From Apis mellifera (lineage: Eukaryota; Arthropoda; Insecta; Hymenoptera; Apidae): a stretch of DNA of 64,000 bases. Shown here piece by piece: positions 14,088 through 27,100 of the stretch. The notes under the pieces are model-generated. The model made no database searches, was not told the origin of the DNA, and saw nothing but the letters and a program-made list of their open reading frames with translations. Both the position numbers and the translations under genes were made by a program. How positions within the stretch are numbered: position 1 is the stretch's first letter; each line of letters opens with the position of its first letter. The stretch covers positions 1,488,001 to 1,552,000 of the forward strand of contig NC_037653.1 in assembly GCF_003254395.2 (NCBI RefSeq), read 5' to 3'.

Positions 14088-14375
14088 ATATGTATGTTTT
14101 CTATTATGCAATAAATATTATTTGACTGCAAAATATGTACATATAATTTTTTATATATTTTATCTATTTTTAAATGAATTACATATATATTAGAATTTAA
14201 AGAATAAATATTTTTTTTTATTTTATAAATCGATTTTTAAATTTATATTTAATTTTATATTTATGTATTTTTTTTTATTAAATTGATAAATGAATCATTT
14301 TAAAAATTTTTTCTGAAATATTTTTTATGAAAGTAAGAATAAAAAAATGTAATAAAGTTTAATATTTAAAGATTA

Positions 14376-16358
14376 TCATTCTTGTTTTTGTCTAAAAAAT
14401 GGTTCTATAGTTCGTAAAAATTCTCTTTCGAATACTTCATCCGAAAACCGGTTTACAGACGCTCTGAAAAATTAATTTATTTTTACTAATATTTCTGGCA
14501 GAAAAATATTGAAAAAATAATAACTAATGAAATTAATACCTAGCAACTGTTCTAATAGCATTTCTATCTTTCGGATGCATGTTAATAATATGTGCCATAA
14601 TTGTTGCATATTCTTCAGCTTCTGTAGCTAAAAATCCATTTTGAGATCCTGGTTGTGTTTCTATTATATCAGCTCTATAATTATTGATATATTATAATTA
14701 TATGTTAATCTATATGTTAACTTATATATATGTCTTTTTTATTATATATATATAATATATAATATATACATATATTTTTTTTTTATTATTTATATGAATT
14801 ATACTTTACTTTGGACCACCGGAAGCATGAGCTATTACAATTAATCCTGCTGCCATACATTCAACAATGCTAATACCAAAATGTTCATTCCACATTGTAT
14901 GTAAACCTATTGTTGCTCGTTGAAGTTCTAATAGAAGTTCTGAATATGGTATATTTAATTTAAATTCTACATTTTCATCTAATGCAAAATGTTTTGATAA
15001 ATCTTGCATATCTTTCATGCGTATGTCATCTTCAAAATTTCGACAGGATCCAATGAGAATTAAACGAACCTGATGAAGATTCCAATCATAAAATATTATA
15101 AAAATATTATAAAATACTCTAATATCTTTTTTTATTATTGATATATTTATTATATTATACTTACTTTTTCCCAAATTTCTTCTTTAACAATTGATCTAAG
15201 TTCATATATAGCTTTTAACATTAATGGATGATTTTTTTCTGGTCTAAATTGTGCAATTGATACTATACGAATACTGTCACATTTTTCATCATCCTTGAGA
15301 AGTGGTAGTGATGTTAAATGCTTTACATCGCATGGTGGATAAATTTTGTGAGTTTTTAATGGACATTTCCAAATTGTGTTAATGTGATCTTCAGTCCACG
15401 AAGAATTAACCATTATAATTTCTGCTCTACTACCAACCCAACCATATATCTAAAGTAAATATATTATAGATTAAAATATTGAAATACAGTTACTTAATAA
15501 TTTTCTTATACATACAAATCCAAATAATTTATAATAAATAAGTTTGGCTGCTGATAAAAATGGATTTCTAGCTATAACTCTTTTATTGGTATGAGAAATA
15601 ACTCTTTTATAAATATGTCTTAACATATCAGTTGAAATTGTAGGATAATGAGTATATGTTGCTACTCGACATCCACCAATATATCTAAATAGTGGATATG
15701 TAAATGCATAACCCATGGTATCAATGTAAATATCTAAAATAATATTTTACATGTGATTTACAATATATAATATAATTACTTAAAAAATGATATGAAATAA
15801 GACATTTTTACCTGGCACAAAACTATTTAAAGCTTCGAGACCTAACCAAATTGATCCTAAACTTTGTCCCAAAAGTGTAAAATAAGGATACATTGAAGCT
15901 TCTACCCATTTTCGTCTATGTAAATATATAAATTCAATTTTATGTTCAATTTTATAGTTAAATACTTTTTCTGTCTTATTTAAAATTTGTTCCGGATGTG
16001 CATCAAGATCTCCAGTATAAATAACTATATGTATATTAGGATATCTGTAATAATAAAAGTATTATAATTTAAAAATATTAAAAATAATGTATTGTTAATT
16101 AATTTATCAAATTATTTAAGTTAATTACTTGGTTTGTATAGCATTAATAGCAGCCCAAAGTACTCTTTCACCACCACCACCTGAATTACAATATGGATGA
16201 AAAAATCCCACAACTGTTTCTTTGTGAGATCTCTCTGTTCGCTTTTTGGAATAATATCTTCTCAAAATTATTAATAAAATAGGTAAAATAATAAATATAC
16301 ACAATATTTTACATATAATTATTAACAGCAACATATTTAATGATAATACCATACGCAT
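14376..16358 (-). CDS. ALG11: GDP-Man:Man3GlcNAc2-PP-dolichol alpha-1,2-mannosyltransferase ALG11
   Basis: Adds the fourth and fifth mannoses to the lipid-linked N-glycan precursor on the cytosolic face of the ER. Exons, in transcript order: 16358-16129, 16044-15812, 15733-15516, 15449-15165, 15069-14810, 14674-14540 and 14463-14376, giving 482 residues (human 492). An N-terminal membrane anchor (residues about 8-32, Leu/Ile-rich) is followed by FFHPYCNSGGGGERVLW around residues 52-68, the VIYTGDLDAHPEQIL segment, YIDTMGYAFTYPLFRYIGGC, and the GT4-type EX7E motif (EHFGISIVE, Glu384 and Glu392) followed by CMAAG. The ATG at 16358 follows a TTTTTTTAG acceptor-like sequence, so a non-coding first exon upstream is likely (possible donor near 16520). 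A second in-frame ATG two codons later (16352) is an alternative start. Confidence 0.97.
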
Positions 16359-17590
16359 CCTAAAAAAATACAAAATTATTAAACATATTAAATATCATTA
16401 CATTAAAACTTATTTAATTAAATTTTAATAAAATATTATATTTTTATATATATTTTTATTATATATATTTATATTATATGTTATATTTTTATATATAAAT
16501 ATATATATAGAAATCTTACATAAGAAGATAAAAATTCATATTTTTGTCCTTAAAACAATTCAATATTTAATAACAATAAATTGTTTTGATATGTATGCCC
16601 CTTTGAAAATTTTATACAAAAAAATGTCATAAAAGTTTTACAATCAAATCACTCATTTTGATTCTATTTTTAAATTTTTTAAAAATATTTATTTTAATCA
16701 ATATTTTTACTTATTGTCTCATATCTCATTTAATATGTACAAATATAGATTGATTTTTATAAATTAGTATAATGAATCAAATTCAATAAACGACATATTT
16801 AGAATAATGTATATCAATTGTTTGTTTTCATATGTTAATTTTTAATTTTATTTTTTAATTTATATCAATTTTATTTTTTTCTTCACTTCCTTGTTTTAAC
16901 TTTTAAGGTTAACAGCTGTTAAGAGCAGATAACAATTTAATAGATCAACATAAACTGTATTAGATTTAAATAGAATATTGAATTAAAAATTTAAAAAATT
17001 TTTAAGATTTATTAATGTGTGTTCTTTACAAAAAATATCATATAAATTTTAAATTTTTAATATTTAAAATTTAAAAAAAATTTTTTAATTAAAAAAATAA
17101 TCTTTTTTAAATTAAAAAAAGAGATTTTATACATTAAATTTCTAAATATTAACTATTTTTTTGAATTAATAAATAATTTAAATCAGGTTTGTTACTTTTA
17201 TTTTATAATTTGTATAAATGATTACATTTCAAATTAAAATTTAATCTTAATATTTAGTTCTAGGTCTCAATTCCGATTCATACATCCCTGAAACTAACCA
17301 AACCTTTTACATTTTCTCATTGCACCTCACTGAAGTACCAACAATTCAGCATTACAGATGTGAACAGAAGTCCATTGTCTGCCAATTGCTTGTGTCTTTG
17401 ATATCCATGTAGTTTATTATTGGTGTAATCCAATTTCATTTAAATATTAAATTTTTTTCGATAATTATATTTATTAAATAATTTTGATAATGATCGATTA
17501 AAATAATTCATAAAACAGAAATTATTAACCTAATTTGTATTTTGTTAATATATTTTGATTCACATGTTTACATATATAAACATTTTCTTT
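16359..17590. other. ALG11-ATP7 divergent intergenic region
   Basis: Separates two genes transcribed away from each other. It probably contains the non-coding first exon of ALG11 (minus strand, GTAAGAT donor near 16520) and a GC-richer island at about 17265-17420 that includes ATTGG/CCAAT-type sequences. No convincing protein exon was found on either strand; an 18-codon minus-strand frame in the island is too short to call. Confidence 0.4.
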
Positions 17591-17599
17591 TTCATTAAT

Positions 17600-17765
17600 T
17601 TGAATTAAAGTGTATTTTCACAGTTTTCATCGGTGAATAAAATTTTGTGAGTAATGTATGCCACTCTGATAGTGTACAGTGTGTGTGAAATAGTGAAAAG
17701 ATTGGAACATAAATTGAACTATTCACTTTGATGAAAGTATTTTATTTCATCTGTAGAGTTTACTG
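17600..17765 (+). promoter_or_regulatory. Putative promoter and 5' UTR exon of ATP7 (distal)
   Basis: A GC-richer stretch with GTGTACAGTGTGTGTGAAATAGTG, in style like insect start regions, ends in the donor ACTG|GTATGA (donor G at 17766). The next acceptor (TTTTGCAG, exon from 18175) leads directly to the ATG at 18180. The exact transcription start is not visible. Confidence 0.45.
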
Positions 17766-18179
17766 GTATGATTTTACATTTTCCTAATTATACGTAATTT
17801 ATATGATAATTTTATTCTTTTATAATATATATAATATATAATATAAATATAACAAATAATAAACGAATAATATCGATTCATGATTTAATTTATATTATTA
17901 ATAATATTATTAATATTAATGCAAACTTTTTATTTTTTTCTTTATTTTTTTTTTATTTTATTTTTATATACTTTTCATCAATAAATTTAAATAAATTTTT
18001 GAATTTATAATTAAATTTAAATATTTTTCAATTAGAATATATATATCAAAAAAATATTAATACATAAAATGTCATTACTAATTTATTATGTCAATAATAA
18101 AGATGTTATAATTATAATATTATTAATAGATAATTTTAATTGTATATTTATCTATTTGTAATGTAATTTTGCAGAAGAC

Positions 18180-21100
18180 ATGGAAGTGGTTAACACAAAA
18201 ACATTAGTAGATGAAAATTATCAGCTTGATAAAATAAGTACAGCAGGTAATTTTATCTGTTAATTTCTTTGTTATAAATTATTATTTATTCATAACAATT
18301 TTTATAACATATTTAACATTAAATGGGTTTTATCATATTTAAAATTAATATTTTTTATTTTATAGGACAAAAGAGCAATAGAGGAGAGGCAGTAAATTCA
18401 GAGCTGGCATTGACAAAAGAAAAGTAAGTATTTATTTATACTATGAATATATACACAAAATAAAACAAATTTTTATATGTGTTTACATATAAAAATTACA
18501 AAATATTTGTTTTTTTGCATTAAATTTTATATTTGATTTTAAAAAAGTTGCCTGAATATTTTTTTGTATTTATGCTAATCAAATAGGTTAAGTAAGAAAT
18601 AAAATAAAAAAAAATTGCTTTATAATAATATATAATATTGATAATTATTGTTGATAATGTTATCAATATTTATTTTTAATTATTTACTATTGGTAAGGAC
18701 AAATAATTTTTTTTACAATTAATGCTTTTTTATTAAAATTTTTGATAAGAATACATGTATATATAAAAGAAGCAAGTTTGTTAAAAAATTATACATATAA
18801 GTTGGTCGAAGTATATAAGTTGGTATTGAAGATAAATTATATCTTTTTATTTTAACGCAATAGTTTTGAAAGTTGAACGACAATGCTTTGATGACGGAAC
18901 GTGTGGAATAGAAGAATGTTATTGAATGATCGAGTTTCAAAAAGCATAGTGATTCGTGGCGGTTTTATTTTCTAATCGAAACAGAGAATAGATCGACTTT
19001 CGAAATTTGATCATGATCTATTGATTGAACGTCAAGTGTGTAGCAAACGCGAGTTTCCTTTACTTTACTATATGACTTCGATTTTATCGCAATTCAGTTC
19101 GAGAAATATATATTTTTATTATTACATATTATTTAAATTGTATTATTATAAATTTTAATAATCGTTATAAATATTAAAAAAATTATTAATGTAAAAAAAA
19201 GCATATTATCCATTTATGTCAGAATGCGGAAGATAGTAAATATCGATTGGCGATATAAATTACTGAATGTTACTAAATATTTAGGGTAAGTTAACTATTG
19301 CATCAATTTGTATTATAGAAAAATATATATATATATCTATGTCTAAATTTTTTATTTGTATTTAATTTATTAAATAAAGAGTAAAAAAATTTTTTTTATA
19401 AAAAAATCTACTATATGTACATATATGAGTACATATCTGTACATATAGTATCTAGTACATATATTTTGAAATGTTATAATTCATAAAATAAAAAATATAG
19501 AATTATAAGAAATAAAAGTACAAAATAATATAAGAAATAATATTATTAGTATAATCGAGACATTTATCTTTCTGTATGTGGATCTGGAGCATGCCTTTCT
19601 CTTGTTCATGCAATATACATTCGAATCGTTTTCAAATACACGTAGTATTAAATATTCATTCCGTGATAATTTTCAGTTATTTCAATGTACTTAATTTTTT
19701 GATCAGTATATTGTATTCACATTTTTATTCGATCTATCTAATTTTATTTCTTATCGTTTTTTTTTATTTTTTCAATATTTCCATTATATCGTAAACATAC
19801 ATTTTTTTGCTTTTATTGTTCATTATTTTTTAACATTATCGGAAATATAGTTTTATTCAATAAATAAAAATAATTCGATGAAAGTAATCAAACGATTTAC
19901 GCTTCGGTTTTCTTCAACGTATTTTCGATTTGTTCGAATTATATTTTAAAAGAGAATGTTTTTACGAAGCTATCGAAGAAAAGGAAACAAGATAAAAGTT
20001 TGCGGTTTTATGAATTATTCATAGTTATTCGTATTACACTTGTAAAAATAAATCAAATATCGAAATAGAATATCTGTTTTGTTTCATATATCAATTGAAT
20101 ATTGCAAAAAATTAATAACTTGTTCTATTTCATTGAAAACATTATATTTATTATATACATATATAATTTGAAATTAAACAAAATCGTATAATATAAATAA
20201 AAACAATTTGAAACGAAAATTCTATGCATATGCATGTTTATATGTATAAAAAATAAGAATAGTTTTTCTATTTTTTATGATTTCTAATTGCGAATAAAAA
20301 TTGTCCTTTATAATGATAATTTTTACGAGATAATGATAGGATAATATATTTTAAAATTATTTTTATAAAATTATTATATTTTTGTTAAAATGAGTGATAT
20401 AAAATCTATTAAATATTAAAAAAAATATTAAAAAAAAAATTTCTCATTAAAAAAATATTATATATTATTATATATTTTATATTAAAAATTATATTTGATT
20501 TAATTTTTTTTAATCTATTATAATTCATATTATTTTATTATTGTACTCACATTATTAAAAGAAAAATTTTTGAAAGAATTAAACTATTATTAAATCTAAA
20601 TTTAATGAACAAATTTTTTAAGATATTACAAATCATTTAAAAATTAATATTAATGATTTTTATAATTTTTTGTTCAGTAGTTTACAATAATTTAAATGTT
20701 TTAAGCAAATAATTTTTTTTTTTTATTGCATAAAAATAATTTTGAGTAAAAAAATTCAGATTTGAAATAAAGAAAAGAAATTGTCATTTCATAAGTATTT
20801 TTATTTTTAATTTATCTGATATGAAATCTAATCTAATGTGATTTTTAGATATTCTTTTTGAAATATCAAAATTTATAATATAAAATTAAGAAAAAAAAAT
20901 TATTTAATTTATAATAATAATAATAAAAATGAAAATTAAAAAATCAATCAATATTTATAAAAATATATTTTAAAACAATTTAAATATTTTTATAGAAACT
21001 ATTTTTTTTACACTAAATCTAAAAGATTAAAAACAAATTTTTTTAATTATTTGAAAATAATCATATATAAATCATAATTTTGACTGTTTTTGTTTCAAAG

Positions 21101-24100
21101 TCAATGTATTAATATTATTATACTTATATTATTATATTATACAAAGTCTTAATATATTCGTTAGATATCTTTAAAAAGATATTAATTCAAAAGCTAAATT
21201 GTTAAAATTTATTTATTAAATTATTAAGTTTGCCTAGATAAAAATGGAGATAGAGTGTGACTGCTCTATCTCTATCATATCATCGTCTCATTGTTTTACT
21301 TCATTTGACGCAAATTTCAATTGCTTGTAATATAATAAATAAATTTTAATCCATATCTCTATATACATTTATGATACATTTATCCTCTAGAATCAATTCT
21401 TCAAAAATATAAATATATTAATATTCTGTATATATATATATATATATATATAAGATATTCAAATAAAATTTGACAAAAAATTTAAAAACTTAACTTTAGA
21501 AATTAAAACAAAAATTTGCAAAAATATATGCAAAAATGATAATTAAAGATTATTTTTCAAGTTACAAGCAATTTAATTTTGTAATAGATGAAATACAATA
21601 ATAATGAAATGGTTCTATCTCCATCTCTCTCTTCCTGCTTGTCTCGCTTTATTTAATATAAAATTAAATTGTTGTTTAATTATTTATAGTTTAAAAAATA
21701 ATTTATAGTTTAAAGGATATTTTTGCATATCAATTTTTACATTTATTTTAATCTTTAGAACTACTACTTAAATTTTTTTTTAATTTCATTCAGACTCTGT
21801 ATATACTATAATATATGTGTACAATAATAATATATTTAATCGTATTCTGAAAATATAATAAATAGATATCTCTATTTAAGATTCAATGAAAAAAATTATT
21901 TAAATATAAAATATGAATAAATTAAAAATATAAATAAATAATTAATATTAATTTTCTTTTTATAATTAAAGAAATATATATATGAACCATTGTAAAATTA
22001 AAAATAATGGAAAATATAAAAGAAGAAAGATAACATTACAGATAAATATCTTATATAATATCTATATATATAATATCTATATTTATTTTTTAAAATATTT
22101 CATTTTCTTTGTAATTTAAACAGATAAAATAAATACTGCAGTTTCTCTGTATAATACATAAAAAGAACTGATAATCAAAAATAATTTCTTAGTATTTTTA
22201 TTTATTTATATTCTTTTTTATTCAAAAAAAATTATTTCTTAATTAGATTTATTTCTTATTCACGAATAAGAAGATTCGTGAATAAGATTGGAAATATGAA
22301 ATTATTGGAGTCAGTATTTTTCTTCTATCTTTTTCCTAAATTTGTATCTAAAACTTTCAAGTTTGAAGAATTGCACGATACATAAATAAAAAGATTTTTT
22401 TTTTATTCGTGATTTTCAATATTGTACGTTAAATAACTGAAAAATATAAAACAAGATTGAATATTTTTTATTTGAAATAAAATAATTATTTTAAATAAAA
22501 TAAAACATAAATTTATTTGAAATAAAAATGTATGCAAATAAATTCCAAAATCTTATTTGAGAAATCAATTATTTTTAAATGATTTATTTATGTTTGATGT
22601 TCTTTTAAATAAGTTTGATTATTTCATAAATATGAAAATAGAAAATGAAATAACAAATATTAAAATAAGTTATTTTTCAAAAATAAAATTATTGTTCAAA
22701 TAATATTATTTGAAATAAAACAATATAGTATATATACAGGCACATAAATAAAAAATAAAATAAAAATTTTACTTGAATAATTATTTTGAATAGAAATTTA
22801 TTCTAATAAGATTTAATCTCGGTATAAAAAAATTAATATATTATCAAAAAAGTAAATATTAATAAAATTTAATTAATATTAAATACAAACTTAAATAATA
22901 TTATATATAAACTTGATCTGAAGAGAAAGTCATGTGTAGAAATATGATCCTTTTTTTTTTTTCTATTCTTCATATTTAAAACGATTATAAGACTGTGTAA
23001 ATTAAACTTGAAATAAGATTTTTCTTACTATCGGCTAGACGAGATGTAAAATAGTCGTGTACAACCGTAACGTATATCGGCTAGTTTTCGTAGGAGAATA
23101 ACGATCGTGTCACGAATAAGTGCCGTGAGCAAAAAGATCGTGTGGCAATACAATTATAGGAGTTTATCAGTCAGTCGGTCGGTGATATCAACTCGAGTCA
23201 AACGCACGAACGCGCCCCACTCTTCGTTACCGGAACTTGTTCGCTTTCGAACGTGATCTCAATTTTCTTCGGAATATATATAAACAAATTTTTGAATTAA
23301 TCTCGCAGAACACGTTTACGATTATACATTATAAGATTCGTAACGTGATTGCATTTTTTTTTTTAGCAATAATCGATACTTTAGTATCCAGAATTTGTCC
23401 TTTCGTTCATTCTAAGTGTTCTTTTTTTATCTACTTTATCGACTCAGAGTTCTATCCTTTTTATCTATTGATTTTAACTTCTTAAGCTTTCTTTTCTTGT
23501 ATTACAAATATAGATTACAATTTCGCGTTAATGAGTAATTTTTTAATATTTCGATTTACTAAATATTCGTTTATTAAATATTTTGTTATTTTCTTCTTTT
23601 TTTTCTTTCTTTTAAGAAAGAATTTATAATATTTAGTTTTATTTATTTATTATTATAAATTTACATTTAAAGGATTATTATATTCAAATCGAATTGCAAT
23701 TTTTTTTACAATCCAACAAAGGTTATTCCTTCGATTATATAGTGAAAGTTTTTCCTCGTGATTATATTTAAAAAATGGATAACGATAGACAGCTTTTAAT
23801 TTATGAAAAATATGGATCGGATTCTTTTTGGTAAGGTTTTTCGAATTCAATAAAATCGTGTTAGTATTATTATCATCTTTTAACTTCTGAAGTGAATAAT
23901 AATTATTAACAAAAAATATTTAATTATTTCTTTTATTTTAATCCTTGACAATAAACACTATTTATGATTTGAAGAATTGAAAAAAAAAAAATTATTCAAC
24001 GATGAAAAATTGAAGCAAAACCAATTGATAAATTCATGAAAGCATATCTTCTTTTATAACATTATCATTAATGAGTAAACGTGCAAGTTATATAAATCAA

Positions 24101-27100
24101 ATTATAATTCCTCTTATGATAAGAAACGTATTGACGTATTAGATCGTTGGAAATGAAAATATATGTATTGCAAATGTATAATATAATACATTTTTGAATT
24201 ATTATTAAATTATATTTATTATATTTGTTTTATAATTTAAAGTAATGCAAGATTATGCTATTAATTAATTCTTTCAATTCTTTTTTTCGATTTAATGTTT
24301 ATTCTTTTTTTTTTTTTTTTTTTTTTTTAATAATTGATAATATGAATAATATGAAATGTATGGAAATTATATGTCAATTTTAAAAATTAAATATATTGTA
24401 CATTTATAAATCAATGGATACTTAATAATATATTTAAAGATATAAACATAATCAAATTAAAAAAAATAAAATTAAGGTTGCAATATGATATTGATAATTA
24501 ATTTTTTGCGATTTATAATTATTTAATATAAATAAATGTGAATAAATATGAAATAATTTGCGATAAAATACAAAAGAGTATTATAATATTGTTACAATCC
24601 AAATATTAGTCTGAAGCTTGTAGAGTGTTATTATATTTATACAACAGCTTTGGAGGATTGATTTTAAAAATCAAAAAAAAAATAAAAATTGATATATGAA
24701 AATATGTCAAAAAATATAATTGAGACTGATTAAACTGATTAAAATGATTAAAATTTATTAAGTTTTTAATAATTGAAATTTTATTATATAGTATTAAATG
24801 AATTAAGACATATAGTTTTATACTTTATTTTATTTTATTTTTCTAATATAAACTTCAATTGTTTATAATTTAATAAATAAGCCTCGATATTTTTGTATGT
24901 CAACTTTTGTACTTATTTTGTATTTTTCTTCAGAATTAATTTTAATTCTCTTTCAAAAATATTCTATTCTTTAAATTAATTAGTATTAACACTCTGTATA
25001 TATACATAAAACTTGTTGAAATAAAATAATTATCTTGATTGAACGTTGGATTTAGTAGAATAAAATTTATAGATTGTATTGTAATATAGATCATAGGATT
25101 ACAAATTATAAGAAAATATTATTTTATTAATTTTAATATAAATCTATTTTAATCCACTAATCACCAAGCACTAATAATAATGCATAACTTATTAAATAAT
25201 TATATAAAAATATTAATAGATTAATTTATTATTATATTAAGATTGACGTATAATCTTATTGATATACAAAAAATATATCAAAATATAATAATCAAATTTT
25301 CAATCCATTAAATAGATTTAAAAGAAATTTTTTTGATTTGAATAAAAAATATACCGTATCATAGTATCATAAATATTTTTATTTTTTTCAAGTTTGATAA
25401 AATAAAAAAAAAAATATTAAACAAATAATTTAAAAAGTTTGTAAACACAACAAATATGAGAAAGGAAATTCATAAATTAATTTTGATAGATAATGTTTCA
25501 TAAGCTTATGTTTACAATTGATAACTTCGATGATTTATGAATAATAATGTATACGCATCAGCAATATTTTATGAATGGGATACATGTATTTCAATAATAT
25601 TAATAGTATTCTATCAGTATGATATATATTTTGCTTATATGAATATATCATAACATAATATAAAGAATGATAAAAAATGATATTTAATATTTATAGAATT
25701 TATATTATTCATTGAAAAAAATTAACATAGATTCTAAAAGTAATCTTTTTTCCTGTAAAATCAATTTTTATTATTTACAAATAAAATAACATTCTACATA
25801 TCATAATTAATATATTATTCTTTTTTTACATCATATTGAATTATATTTATATTTATATTTATATTTATATTATATTTATATTTATATTTATTTACCATTC
25901 TTCATAATAGAATAATGAATGAAAATTAATAATTAATAGTACAAGAATAATAGTTAACTACATGATTATTGAAAATTTGTATTATATTTACGATGAAATA
26001 ATTTTTGATAATATGAGTATATAATACTCTGTATCTATTTATAATATAATATATTCTATTAGATAATATAATATTCTTCTTAGAAGCGAAATATAAATAC
26101 AATCATGATTTGAAATTAAATAACAAAAATTGATAATAAAAGGTATGAAAAAAAATTGCTTTTAAAAATCATTTGATTAAATTAATTCCTTGATTAAATA
26201 TATTTTATTCGTTTTAATAAGTCTTACTATAAATTTTATACATATTAGATTTTTTATCATCCCATATATTTATATATATATATTTACAATATATATTTAT
26301 CATAAACTGATGATAAATAATAATAGCAATGATAAAACTTTTATTTTTTAGAAAATTTTTATTATCATATTTTTTATATTTTTTTAAAAATAAGATTAAA
26401 CATAACATATTTCTTATATTTGTAAACAATTTAAAAATAATGATGAAAAGTGAAATATATGTATTTAAAAAAATTTTTTCGAAATTGATTACAATCAATT
26501 TATTCCTTCTTTTTTTATAAATTTATTAATAATTAATAATCACTTTTATCACATAGTTAAGATTTATATGTAATCATAATAATCTAACAATGAACGCAAT
26601 AATTAATATTTTTCTTTATCGTTCACCAATTCTATTCAGAAAATTAATTATTTATTATTATGGCTTATTTTAATAATATGATACAAAAATTATTATTATT
26701 TTGGATGATTTTTGATGCTTTTCAAGAATGAATGAAGTTGAAAAGATCGATTCTCTTTCCCTCAGGGATGGTGACGAAGATGTCGATTATGAAGGCTCGA
26801 CACACTTGGTCTGCATTCCTCGATCTCAAGAGATTAAAGATTCCTCGAATGCTTCTAGCACGATGAAGGTTAATATTGAGGGTATGAGATGTCAAAGCTG
26901 CGTGAAGAATATCGAGGGAACTATAGGTAGTCGACCAGAAGTTCTAAGCATTAAAATAATCCTAGAAGAAAAGTTAGGTTACATTGAATACAAAGCAAAC
27001 GAAATTACACCTGAAGAATTGGTCGAAGCTATAGAGGATATGGGTTTTACCGCTTCTTTATTTAAGGAAGAAAGTAATTCTATAGAAAAGAAACAGATAA

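Larger units (their letters stand above)
18424..26726 (+). other. Long ATP7 intron (8.3 kb)
   Basis: Separates the two small leader exons from the first metal-binding exon. It contains GC-richer islands at about 18820-19090, 19560-19900 and 22980-23480, foldback repeats at about 21190-21430, 21455-21812 and 24617-25002, a perfect hairpin at 22255-22286, a T tract at 24308-24328 and a hexamer-like A/T repeat at 25841-25893. The frames of 60-94 codons in it are A/T-driven and have no splice or family support. Confidence 0.6.

Noticed and set aside
26214..26520. Overlapping frames of 94 and 63 codons on opposite strands
   Set aside because: Low-complexity A/T translation inside the ATP7 intron; neither has splice or domain support.
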